Positions 29,718 through 36,833 of a stretch of DNA of 64,000 bases are shown here, in pieces. The notes beneath the pieces were generated by a model, which was not told the origin of the DNA, did not search any database, and saw nothing but the letters and a program-made list of their open reading frames with translations. Positions within the stretch are counted from its first letter, which is position 1; the number at the start of each line of letters is the position of its first letter. The DNA is from Ga0077523 sp038324085 (lineage in GTDB: Bacteria; Pseudomonadota; Gammaproteobacteria; Burkholderiales; Ga0077523), in contig JBBQHP010000018.1 in NCBI GenBank assembly GCA_038324085.1, forward strand, positions 1 through 64,000. Direction: 5' to 3'. The translations under genes and the position numbers were made by a program.

Positions 29718-30488
29718 ATGAAAACAGCCTGGCGGCTGGCGATCGTGACGGGCCTCGCGCTTTCGACCCCTGGCACGGCGCCTGCGGCACTTTTCGACAG
29801 GGGAGGAGGGCTGATCTACGACAGCGTCCTCGATCTCACATGGTTGCAGGACGCCAACCTTGCAGCCTCTCAGACGTTCGGCGTAGGGAGCATTCGTCCC
29901 AACGGCATCATGACGTGGGACACCGCGAACGCTTGGATTTCGGCCATGAATCAGTCGGCGTATGCCGGCTATCGCGACTGGCGCCTACCGACGCTCTCGC
30001 CCGTGAACGGGGTTCTGTTCAACGTCTCGCTTACAACGGACGGATCCTCCGACCAAGGTCCGAATGTGGCATTGGTGAATCCGACTGCGAGTGAGATGGC
30101 GCACCTCTACTACGTTGACTTGGGGAACGAGAGCAGTTGCGGCCCATTGACCGGGGGGAGCATGACGTGCCCGGGGACCAACATCAGCGCCGGCCCGTTC
30201 AAGAATATTGGAGCTGGCCCGTATTGGCTCGCGCGCGAGTACGAACCGAACCAAGAATTCGATGTGTGGTACTTCAACTTCGGCAGCGGGTCAGGATTTC
30301 AGAGTATTCAATCGAAATATAACCAGTTATTCGTGTGGGCCGTTCGAGATGGCGATGTCGCCGTCGTTCCCGAAGCTTCAACCCTTGTCTTGATGCTCTT
30401 GGGCCTCGGGGCGCTCAGCTCTGCCACTTGGCGCCGGTCCGATTCCTCGATCCGCCGAAGACCAACGACAACCAACGTTCGCGAATGA
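29718..30488 (+). CDS. DUF1566-type secreted protein with PEP-CTERM sorting signal
   Basis: Exported protein of 256 residues. Residues 1-24 form a signal peptide (LAIVTGLALSTPGTAPAA). The middle region has DLTWLQDANLA and YRDWRLPTLSP, typical of the DUF1566 (Lcl C-terminal) domain, and ends VWAVRDGD. The C-terminus carries a PEP-CTERM exosortase signal: VPEAST, then a hydrophobic helix (LVLMLLGLGALSS), then basic residues, although an unusually long arginine-rich tail follows. An exosortase outside the window would be needed to process it. It is the leftmost gene of the inserted element and has its own upstream region; cargo role unknown. Confidence 0.85.
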   Translation: MKTAWRLAIVTGLALSTPGTAPAALFDRGGGLIYDSVLDLTWLQDANLAASQTFGVGSIRPNGIMTWDTANAWISAMNQSAYAGYRDWRLPTLSPVNGVLFNVSLTTDGSSDQGPNVALVNPTASEMAHLYYVDLGNESSCGPLTGGSMTCPGTNISAGPFKNIGAGPYWLAREYEPNQEFDVWYFNFGSGSGFQSIQSKYNQLFVWAVRDGDVAVVPEASTLVLMLLGLGALSSATWRRSDSSIRRRPTTTNVRE

Positions 30489-30517
30489 TCGCGTCGTCGA
30501 CGGACCCGCCTGGGCGT

Positions 30518-31015
30518 CTAACGCCGTCGCCACTCCCATGGCGCTATAGGCGAGTCGTCTGCCCACAGTCCTAGCGCCGCTTCCCGTGCGCGTTGCTCCG
30601 CCGCAGCGTATTCCAGCCGATCACCCGCGCTCTGCTCGTTCGCATACTTCCGATACCACCATGCGAGCCCCATGCGCGCGAGCTCGAGATTCACGTCGCG
30701 GCCTTCGTGTTCGATTTTGGCCACGAGCCGTCCGTAGCGATCGAGCTTGTCGCCGTCTACGGTGACATCGCGTCTGAACACGAGATCGGACAGCGCCTGT
30801 TTCGCGGCCTTGCCGAACGGCTGTCCCTTTTCCGGTGCGTCGATCGCTGCTAGCCGCACCTTCATACGCTTCTTCTCGGGCGTCAGTACCGTGACTGTAT
30901 CGCCGTCGGTCACCCCGACGACGAGGGCTTGTATCCTTTCCGCTCTGGCGATCGAGACAGCCAGGCACAAGACGACCAGCGATAGAACGCGAAGAGGCCT
31001 ATGAAGGCGCGTCAT
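30518..31015 (-). CDS. Exported thermonuclease-family (SNase-like) nuclease
   Basis: Protein of 165 residues with an N-terminal signal sequence (LRVLSLVVLCLAVSIARA) and a staphylococcal nuclease fold. The active-site elements are present: Asp in VTDGDTVTV, Arg and Asp in VRLAAIDAPEKGQPFG, and the later Arg in LDRYGRLVAKI. It probably cleaves nucleic acid outside the cytoplasm. The start overlaps the stop of the upstream lipoprotein gene (ATGA), implying joint expression. As element cargo it could degrade extracellular DNA or act in competition; this is inference. Confidence 0.85.
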   Translation of the reverse strand: MTRLHRPLRVLSLVVLCLAVSIARAERIQALVVGVTDGDTVTVLTPEKKRMKVRLAAIDAPEKGQPFGKAAKQALSDLVFRRDVTVDGDKLDRYGRLVAKIEHEGRDVNLELARMGLAWWYRKYANEQSAGDRLEYAAAEQRAREAALGLWADDSPIAPWEWRRR

Positions 31016-31275
31016 TTTCTGAAGCTTCCCTTCTCGCACCAGAACTTGACCTTGACTCCTGGTTGAGCCTGAAAGAGGTCTCGCGCAATATCGCAATTGC
31101 CCCGGTTGTAGGCCTCTCCATCCGCCGCATCGAACGTCGCTACGTGAATTCTCATGTTCTCATCTGTCACGCTATTCCGATAGAGGGAAAATCTCGCGCC
31201 TTCAGGGGCTCTGCGCTCGCCGCAGCCAACAAGTATGAATGCGAGGAGCAACAGGACGGTCACGTTGACGAACAT
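31012..31275 (-). CDS. Small lipoprotein, unknown function
   Basis: Predicted lipoprotein of 87 residues: MFVNVTVLLLLAFILVGCGE has a hydrophobic core and lipobox LVGC. The mature part contains NRGNCDIARDLFQ and VKFWCEKGSF, with two cysteines that could pair. No family recognised. The stop overlaps the ATG of the nuclease gene, so the two are translationally coupled and the lipoprotein might protect against or position the nuclease. A GTG nine codons upstream could serve as an alternative start but would place charged residues before the leader. Confidence 0.7.
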   Translation of the reverse strand: MFVNVTVLLLLAFILVGCGERRAPEGARFSLYRNSVTDENMRIHVATFDAADGEAYNRGNCDIARDLFQAQPGVKVKFWCEKGSFRK

Positions 31276-31410
31276 GTCTTGCGTTCGGGATAGGTGGAGC
31301 ACAATTCACTTCGAATGGGGAAGTCGACGCCCCGCAGCGGGGCTTATCGGTACTGAGAGTCAGCCTTTTTCGGCGTATTTTCGACAGTCCTATCGCGCGA
31401 TGGTGATCTC

Positions 31411-32076
31411 ATGAAGTCTGTGTGGCCGACCTTTCTGGTGCTCCTCTTCGCGTTCTGGATCGGGAACGGGCAAACATCCTTTGCCGCCACCGATCTCGAG
31501 CGCATTTTAGAGGCCGCAAGAGCACAAGCGGATGGCCAAGGCACCCTTAAGTTCACCCGCATTACTAACGGTGGCCGCTTCACCGGATGCGAGTTGCAGT
31601 TCTCTGGCGCAACGCGTGATTGGAGAAGCAAAGGCGGCGAACTCGTCAAGTTCATGGGATCGATCAGCAGCTTTTACGACCGCGGAAAGAATTTTGCCGT
31701 TTTCATCAAGCTCCGTGGTGAAGATTTTGAGTTCGACAGCAACGGCAGGCTGAGCGCCAAGCCTTTTGTTCCGCAGCAGCTGACGCTTCAAGCCGGAAAA
31801 TCGAACTACGGCCCCGGCCCCGGTGTTCAGCGACTGCAGTGCGAGAATGGTTATCCATGTTGGATCTTCTCGCCACCTGGGTCGCAGTTTGCCTTGGGTT
31901 ACGTCGAGAGTCTCATGACTGATTCGCTGGAATTTCGAATTGCGAGGACTGCCTCTTCGATTGATCTTGTGCTTAACTTGGCCGAGCTAAAAACCAAGGA
32001 AGAGAACTACCCTGAATACCTACGGTTTGCGGGGTGCTACGAGGAACTCGTGCGCCACCTTTCTCTACAAGACTAG
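31411..32076 (+). CDS. Exported hypothetical protein, 221 aa
   Basis: Protein of 221 residues with a clear signal peptide (MKSVWPTFLVLLFAFWIGNG to about residue 25, cleavage near SFA-AT). The mature part has several cysteines (Cys in FTGCELQF, LQCENGYPCW and FAGCYEEL) that suggest a periplasmic disulfide-bonded protein. No family recognised. It is on the plus strand between the minus-strand nuclease/lipoprotein pair and the end of the replication gene chain. Its lower GC than the flanking chromosome supports foreign origin. Confidence 0.7.
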   Translation: MKSVWPTFLVLLFAFWIGNGQTSFAATDLERILEAARAQADGQGTLKFTRITNGGRFTGCELQFSGATRDWRSKGGELVKFMGSISSFYDRGKNFAVFIKLRGEDFEFDSNGRLSAKPFVPQQLTLQAGKSNYGPGPGVQRLQCENGYPCWIFSPPGSQFALGYVESLMTDSLEFRIARTASSIDLVLNLAELKTKEENYPEYLRFAGCYEELVRHLSLQD

Positions 32077-32404
32077 GCTTGTTCGTGCGATGCGCAGCGA
32101 CGGATCGCGCGCCTGTTCAATCAGCCGCCGCGTCGCCGGCTTAACGGCTGGATCGCGCATTGCCTCGTCGAACACGGGCCTGCGGCACGTTGGCAAGGGC
32201 TTGGTAGCGACTCGCGGCACGCTCAGGAATCTGCGCTTGCGTGATGGCCTCTCGGTATGCCGAATCACCGGCCACGCTGGCCAATGATCGAGCTTCTTGT
32301 GGCGTTATTCGCGCCAGATCCTTGAGCAGTTCGCCTGTCCTGCGCTCTGCCCTCAAGCGCACTTCGCACGCCCGCCGTTCTGCCTCCGTGTTTGCGCTCT
32401 GCAT
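32065..32404 (-). pseudogene. Frameshifted small phage-type gene
   Basis: Two minus-strand frames join to one plausible protein. The first (from ATG at 32404) reads MQSANTEAERRACEVRLRAE followed by RRTGELLKDL, and ends ASRYQALANVPQA; the second continues FDEAMRDPAVKPATRRLIEQ. The shift lies near 32170-32178, where one base too many separates them. Similar proteins with RLRAERRxGELL and YQALAxVP occur in phages and integrated elements, usually without known function. Its last bases overlap the end of the convergent 221-residue gene. A sequencing error cannot be excluded. Confidence 0.5.
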
Positions 32405-32416
32405 CCTGCATCGGTG

Positions 32417-32686
32417 TTACGCACCTGTCGCGCGTGCAACTCCAACGCTGGAATTCCGCTCCTCCCGCGCAACAAATAAGTCGCCACCCTGATGCAAGCT
32501 CGCTACCGCGCGCGCCAGCAGCGCTTCCTCGGTTTCGCTCGGCTGTCGCGCGATCCTCGTTCCATTCACGATGTACGCCGACAACGGCGCATCGGCAAAA
32601 CATCTGAGCGAGACGATCAGGGACGAGATCCCGACCCCGGCGCTGCGCTCCAACGCCTCGAGTCTGCTCGCGATTCCGCGTTTCAT
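32417..32686 (-). CDS. Small hypothetical phage-type protein, 89 aa
   Basis: Protein of 89 residues beginning MKRGIASRLEALERSAGVG, a helical start common in short prophage-encoded proteins, followed by a beta-rich part (SLIVSLRCFADAPLSAYIVN) and ETEEALLARAVASL. No function can be assigned. Its start overlaps the stop of the 76-residue gene (ATGA), and it precedes the frameshifted gene by 12 bases, so it belongs to the element's minus-strand operon. Confidence 0.6.
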   Translation of the reverse strand: MKRGIASRLEALERSAGVGISSLIVSLRCFADAPLSAYIVNGTRIARQPSETEEALLARAVASLHQGGDLFVAREERNSSVGVARATGA

Positions 32687-32913
32687 GCATTCGTCTCGTT
32701 CGGTCGGTACTTCTGCTCCAACTCCTCATGTGAGACTTCGCTCCATCGCTGGGGCAGATACTCCGATTCCACCGGAATTATAATGAGGTGAGGGCCCAGT
32801 TTTTCATCCGGTCTCGTTGGCACATGCCGACCATCGGGCAGTTGGAATGCCACGTAGCTCTTCGCTTCGAAGCCGGCCTTTAAATCCGCGACGCGTCGTT
32901 CCAAGGCAATCAT
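32683..32913 (-). CDS. Small hypothetical protein, 76 aa
   Basis: Protein of 76 residues with an N-terminal helix (IALERRVADLKAGFEAK), a central beta-like stretch (YVAFQLPDGRHVPTRP) and an acidic C-terminus (SHEELEQKYRPNETNA). No family recognised. Both ends overlap neighbours by four bases (ATGA), upstream with the GGRQ-type protein gene and downstream with the 89-residue gene, which is good evidence that it is translated. Confidence 0.6.
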   Translation of the reverse strand: MIALERRVADLKAGFEAKSYVAFQLPDGRHVPTRPDEKLGPHLIIIPVESEYLPQRWSEVSHEELEQKYRPNETNA

Positions 32914-33368
32914 GGTTTGTCCTTCTCTTCCAGCGAGGCAATCCGCCGCTCCAGCTCGTCGACCTCAATGATCCTCGCCTGACTGGCGATCACCTGTATG
33001 ACGGTGGCGGCCTGGCTCGGGGTCAAGCTCCCCTCCGATAGCGCCGAGAGAACGACGCGGCCTTGATCGGCGAGCTCGCCGCCAAGCGATCGGATCGATA
33101 TCGGCGCATCAATGTTGGCCAGCCGCGGATGGGCATAGGGCGCGCATGCCTTCGCAGCGTCCAAGCGCAATCCATCCATCTGCACCTGGGTCTGCGCATC
33201 GGCACCCGCCGGGTAGGGCTTGCGCATAAGGTCGAGCATGAACTCGAGCGGCGAGACTCCGTCGCTCAACGCGCGCTCGACGAGCTCCTGTCTTGCGAGG
33301 GTCGTACGGTTCGGTGTACCGCGTTGGCGGCCACCGCGGCGTTCACCCGGTTCTGATCCGCGCGGCAT
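32910..33368 (-). CDS. Phage small-terminase-like (DUF5681-type) DNA-binding protein
   Basis: Protein of 152 residues. The basic N-terminus GERRGGRQRGTPNRTT is the motif that opens many phage and element proteins annotated DUF5681 or small-terminase-like. The middle part has VERALSDGVSPLEFMLDLM and AAKACAPYAHPRL, also typical of that group, and a C-terminal coiled-coil stretch (IIEVDELERRIASLEE). A role in DNA recognition is possible; no large terminase subunit lies nearby. Overlaps the upstream gene by 26 bases and the downstream gene by four. Confidence 0.65.
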   Translation of the reverse strand: MPRGSEPGERRGGRQRGTPNRTTLARQELVERALSDGVSPLEFMLDLMRKPYPAGADAQTQVQMDGLRLDAAKACAPYAHPRLANIDAPISIRSLGGELADQGRVVLSALSEGSLTPSQAATVIQVIASQARIIEVDELERRIASLEEKDKP

Positions 33369-33747
33369 CGCTCTGTCCCGTGGCTTCGTTCAAGAACTTG
33401 ATCTCGTCCTCCAGCGTCTCTCGGATCACGCCGAGCCGGTGTTCCACCTTCAGCGGCCTTCCCCGGCCATTACTATCGATTGCTTCTGTTTGTGAAGGGG
33501 ATGGGCCCAGTTTGGGGCCCGAGAGCCGGTTCCCGGAGGATCTCAACGGAGCCCCCGCGTGCTTCGCGAATTCGCCTTGTTCCATCGGCTGTTGGCGGAA
33601 TAGCCGGCGGATGCAGGTCAGCGTCGGCTGGACAGCCAGAACCGGCGCGGGGAGCGAAGGACGCCGCGTCCTCATGGGGTGCTCTCTTGTTGCTCCAGCG
33701 CCTCCAGCTGGGGCAGGCGACTTCGGGCCGATGCCGCAGCGGCTCAT
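33343..33747 (-). CDS. Hypothetical protein, 134 aa
   Basis: Proline- and arginine-rich N-terminal region followed by a better-ordered C-terminal part (GRPLKVEHRLGVIRETLEDE then IKFLNEATGQ). No family recognised. The start at 33747 overlaps the helicase stop as ATGA, which matches the other joints of this gene chain; an internal ATG at 33675 with a GAGAG upstream is an alternative. The C-terminal 26 bases overlap the next gene. Confidence that it is real rests mainly on the overlap pattern. Confidence 0.5.
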   Translation of the reverse strand: MSRCGIGPKSPAPAGGAGATREHPMRTRRPSLPAPVLAVQPTLTCIRRLFRQQPMEQGEFAKHAGAPLRSSGNRLSGPKLGPSPSQTEAIDSNGRGRPLKVEHRLGVIRETLEDEIKFLNEATGQSDAARIRTG

Positions 33748-34658
33748 TCGCCATCCCGCGCGGCGAGGTAGTTCTCGCGCGCGTCGTTGTCGTGATAGCG
33801 GCCCGTCACGAGGTCAAAGCGCAGCTCCGCAACGCCGATCCTGCCAAGGTGTCGCCACCGCATTTTCTGCACGTGGATCTGCGTCTGCAGGGCCGCGGAA
33901 CTGTCCTGGTCCACACCGGTATCGCGCCACACGCAAATGCACGCGTCGGGCTTGTTGAACCAGTTAGCACTCCCCGAGATGTCGTACGGCGTAGGAATAG
34001 GGCGCTTGCCTGACTGGCGCTCCTTCGCGAGCATATGCGGATGGGCGACGATCCACATGTGCGCTCGGGTTGCGCGGGTCATCGAGACGACGTCGGAGAG
34101 CGCCTCCGAGATGTAGTCCGTCTCCGTCTGACCCGCTAAGCGCCGGTGCTCCAGGCGGTTCCAGGGGTCGAACACGATGCCGGGTTGTCGTCCGCCGTTG
34201 TCGCATTCCCTGGCGAATGCTCGCGCCGTGTCCATCAGGTTAGAGAACCGATCGTTCGCCTCGAACAACGCGAACTCGAAGCGCTCGTCCAGATCCTTCG
34301 AGTTTGTCGCGACCTCCATCCATGTCATCCGGTACCCGCGACCATCGCGGAATCGCCTTCCGGTGACGCGCTCCAGGATCTCGACCTTGTGCATCTCGAG
34401 CGGTTCCTGCTCCGGCGAACAGACGAGGAATCGCCAGGGACGACCCTCGCACGGTCGGGTCAGGAGGTTCACGAGCAGTGAATCGAGCCACGCCGATTTG
34501 CCATGATTCGGAATGCCGGTCACTACCGTAGCGGCGGAAGGCGCGACGGTGTAGAGACCGTCCAGGCTCGCCCAACCGGTCGAGGTGCCCCGCCGCATGC
34601 CCTTGAGGTAGAGCGCTTCCATGCGGTCCATGTCCTCGCCGAATCCGGTGCGTTTCAT
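33744..34658 (-). CDS. DnaB/Twinkle-like replicative ATPase
   Basis: RecA-fold ATPase of 304 residues resembling the C-terminal half of DnaB or Twinkle-type helicases. Walker A is GIPNHGKS (about residues 47-54), the Walker B-like strand is PGIVFDPWNRL, and further motifs are AHMWIVAHPHM and PTPYDISGSANWFNKPDACI. There is no N-terminal DnaB domain or primase domain. Gene order (initiator, then helicase) parallels lambdoid phages with O-like and DnaB-like proteins. The start overlaps the initiator stop as ATGA, so an upstream-extended frame was not used. Confidence 0.85.
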   Translation of the reverse strand: MKRTGFGEDMDRMEALYLKGMRRGTSTGWASLDGLYTVAPSAATVVTGIPNHGKSAWLDSLLVNLLTRPCEGRPWRFLVCSPEQEPLEMHKVEILERVTGRRFRDGRGYRMTWMEVATNSKDLDERFEFALFEANDRFSNLMDTARAFARECDNGGRQPGIVFDPWNRLEHRRLAGQTETDYISEALSDVVSMTRATRAHMWIVAHPHMLAKERQSGKRPIPTPYDISGSANWFNKPDACICVWRDTGVDQDSSAALQTQIHVQKMRWRHLGRIGVAELRFDLVTGRYHDNDARENYLAARDGE

Positions 34659-35338
34659 AGGGCGACCTGCAAACGCTGGGGTATCGACGCAGCGGAAGTC
34701 TCGTCCTCCCAGCGTCGACCGTTCAGCCAGGACGACGGATGCGGAATGTACTTGCCACCGTCGCGCTGCCAGTCCTCGCTCGCGCGCTGGCGCTCGAGCG
34801 CCCCGAGCATGTCCCCAAGGAGCGCAGGCGATGGTTTCAGCTTCGCCCAAGCTTTCGATGCATCCGCCTTCGCTACCCTTCGCGGATATGCAGACCAGAA
34901 CGCTTGAAATCCTGTCGACACCACCGCGGAAGGTTCAATTGGGTAGTTAAGAACAAGTTCGGGTGCAGAATCTGCGGGGGTTAGGTGCAGAATCTGCGGG
35001 GGTGGGGGTGCAGAATTTGCGGGGGTAGGGGTGCAGATACTGCGGGGGTGGGGGTGCGAAGATTGCGGGGGTTTCCACGTTCTCGGATCTGTCACCGCAT
35101 AGACCGTACTAGTCCCCTTCCGAAATTCGCGAGTCATGTAACCCCAGGCTTCGAGGCGTCCAAGCGCGACCTGAACGGTGCGTTCCGATGCCCCCGTTTT
35201 CCTCGTCAGGGTGGCCACAGACGGAAACGGATTGCGCGGCGATTTGTCGCTGATGAAGTCTACGACGGCCAGGAGCACCATGCGTTCAGTCACCGGCAAA
35301 GCACTGGCGAATACTGCTTTCATCAGCTTCAAGCCCAT
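34655..35338 (-). CDS. Replication-initiator-like protein (phage O-type) with internal repeats
   Basis: Protein of 227 residues. The N-terminal 90 residues form a winged helix-turn-helix (PFPSVATLTRKTGASERTVQ then VALGRLEAWGYM) of the kind that opens phage replication proteins. Residues about 90-130 form a proline-rich linker encoded by five 20-bp DNA repeats. The C-terminal segment (FQAFWSAYPRRVAKADASKA, then WAKLKPSPALLGDM and PHPSSWLNGRRWEDE) is common in phage O-like initiators and probably contacts the helicase. Initiator, embedded repeats and downstream helicase gene together mirror the lambda O/ori arrangement. Confidence 0.8.
   Translation of the reverse strand: MGLKLMKAVFASALPVTERMVLLAVVDFISDKSPRNPFPSVATLTRKTGASERTVQVALGRLEAWGYMTREFRKGTSTVYAVTDPRTWKPPQSSHPHPRSICTPTPANSAPPPPQILHLTPADSAPELVLNYPIEPSAVVSTGFQAFWSAYPRRVAKADASKAWAKLKPSPALLGDMLGALERQRASEDWQRDGGKYIPHPSSWLNGRRWEDETSAASIPQRLQVAL
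34962..35072. repeat. Five iteron-like direct repeats inside the initiator gene (candidate origin)
   Basis: Five copies of a 20-bp unit close to GGTGCAGAATCTGCGGGGGT begin at 34962, 34984, 35007, 35030 and 35053, a spacing of 22, 23, 23 and 23 bases. Copies 1 and 2 are identical over 19 bases; 3 and 4 differ by one or two bases and 5 is the most diverged. Because 23 is not a multiple of three, successive copies are read in different frames (TPADSAP, PPQILHL, TPANSAP, PRSICTP, PPQSSHP), so selection acts on the DNA. About two helical turns per unit is typical of initiator binding sites. Confidence 0.8.
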
Positions 35339-35341
35339 GGT

Positions 35342-35563
35342 TCACCGGCGCATGCACTTGCTGCGCGCAGACTGATCGTCGAATTCAGCCCTTTCAATCT
35401 TCATGAGCAAAAGCCCGACATCGGGGCACGAAAGCGGGCGGAACGGCAGCTGCGCCTCGCAGATTATCGCGTTGATGACCCAGCTTGCAGCGCTAAGTCG
35501 CTCGATCTGCTCCCGAATTGCAACGAAGGATTCGATCTGATCGCGCCGTAAACGGGTAGCCAT
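35342..35563 (-). CDS. Small hypothetical protein, 73 aa
   Basis: Protein of 73 residues (MATRLRRDQIESFVAIREQI) with a helical N-terminus and LKIERAEF-like C-terminal part. No family recognised. Its ATG overlaps the stop of the upstream 113-residue gene (TGATG), and the initiator gene begins four bases after its stop, so it is part of the element's replication operon. A longer frame extends upstream but lacks a supported start. Confidence 0.55.
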   Translation of the reverse strand: MATRLRRDQIESFVAIREQIERLSAASWVINAIICEAQLPFRPLSCPDVGLLLMKIERAEFDDQSARSKCMRR

Positions 35564-35904
35564 CAGGACTCCCGGGCGGCGGCGGAGAATTGCACCGGCC
35601 CCCCCGGGGGGCCAGCTATGGCGCCCAAGTCGCCTGCATCTCCCTGAGCCGAGATTGCAGCTCGCGCAGAATCCTGTGCCTGTTGCGCTGCAAGTCGGGC
35701 GGCCCACGCGCCTGGCTGTTCGTGGACCATTTCCGTAACCCCAACGAGGATCGTCAGCGGCCGGTGGGTCGAGGGCAACGCGTAATAGCGAGTTTTTTTT
35801 ACCCCGGCGAGCAACATCCAGGCGGTCTTTGTGAAGACGGCCGGGGCAGGATTTTCCGAGTCCCGGCTGGGTTTCGGGGGCACACCCTTTGCGGAATTTT
35901 CCAA
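35563..35904 (-). CDS. Hypothetical protein, 113 aa
   Basis: Protein of 113 residues: a polar N-terminus (MENSAKGVPPKPSRDSENPA), a central region (TKTAWMLLAGVKKTRYYALP then STHRPLTILVGVTEM) and an alanine-rich helical tail. No family recognised. It is the first gene of the overlapping chain that leads to the initiator and helicase, 131 bases downstream of the 188-residue gene. The promoter for the replication genes could lie in that gap. Confidence 0.5.
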   Translation of the reverse strand: MENSAKGVPPKPSRDSENPAPAVFTKTAWMLLAGVKKTRYYALPSTHRPLTILVGVTEMVHEQPGAWAARLAAQQAQDSARAAISAQGDAGDLGAIAGPPGGPVQFSAAARES

Positions 35905-36035
35905 GTCACGTCTCCTTGAACTAGGACGAGACCATGCGCCGCACTCAGATGGTCACGCCCGCACTAGTTCCGATGAATGCGGCTGCGGATTCATCGTGGC
36001 AGACCAGTTCCAACATGTCAGGGAAACAAAACGGG

Positions 36036-36602
36036 TTATTTCCTCCCCGCATCATCGATGGCATCTCGAGCGGCTGAAAATATGCTGTCCGCATCAATTG
36101 CGATGTAGTGCTTCTTCAGCGTTTCTTCCGTGAGTTGAAGTCCCAAGTATTCGATCACTTGGCCGGCTGCCGTTTCAATTGATATGGGCTTGTTTTGGGA
36201 CTTCGCTTTCTCCCGAAGGTGCCACATCGCATACGCAAACTCCGACCGGCGCTCGTACTCAAGCTTTTGGGTCAGGCGGTGCCCGCTCCGCTGCTTGCGC
36301 CTCAAGCGGAATGCGTCATCTAGCGAAATCCGACCGGCGCTTTCAAGATAGCGCTGCAGGCTAGCGCCGATGGAGGAAAGTGTTGCCGCCGGTGGTGTTA
36401 TGCCTTTGCTTACACATGCTACATAGGTGCGAATGGCATCGATTGAATCGGCAAGAGGATAGTGTGAGGAAATCAGAATCTGGATCTTGCGTTCCTCACT
36501 GTCCGTATTCCAACCGGGCCTCATTTCGAGCCATGCTTGCTCAAGCAATAGCCGATCGAGCGCTTTCGACGAAACACCGTCGTCGTTCGACTGGTCTGTC
36601 AT
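36036..36602 (-). CDS. Hypothetical protein, 188 aa
   Basis: Soluble, mostly helical protein of 188 residues, lacking a signal peptide. Recognisable features are only general: a basic RLRRKQRSGHRLTQKLEYER stretch and a C-terminal part with ETAAGQVIEYLGLQLTEETL. No family recognised. Between it and the integrase gene is a 231-base gap without a convincing gene. Codon use is less GC-biased than the flanking chromosome. A DNA-binding or regulatory role is possible but unsupported. Confidence 0.6.
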   Translation of the reverse strand: MTDQSNDDGVSSKALDRLLLEQAWLEMRPGWNTDSEERKIQILISSHYPLADSIDAIRTYVACVSKGITPPAATLSSIGASLQRYLESAGRISLDDAFRLRRKQRSGHRLTQKLEYERRSEFAYAMWHLREKAKSQNKPISIETAAGQVIEYLGLQLTEETLKKHYIAIDADSIFSAARDAIDDAGRK

Positions 36603-36833
36603 TGCACCCCCCTTCCGCGCGTTCCCTTGAGACGGAACCGCGCCCACCGAGCAAGGGGACTCAGTGTTCGCCCTGGCGGATCAGGCCGGGGCTAGGGCGC
36701 GGTGTGCGAAGCGTACCGCGAAAGCTAAAAGCATGGACAACCTGGGCGCGACGGCGATGAAGTCTCCCTACTAAATCCGGCGGACACAGCCGGTCTTCAC
36801 GCTCTCCCCGGAGCTGCTGGGGTTGGAGAAAAC

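Noticed and set aside
29582..29776. Small minus-strand frame at the left end of the element
   Set aside because: No ribosome binding site or similarity; overlaps the start of the PEP-CTERM gene.
34962..35072. CRISPR array
   Set aside because: Repeats are 20 bp with spacers of only 2-3 bases and lie inside a coding frame; no cas genes are present.
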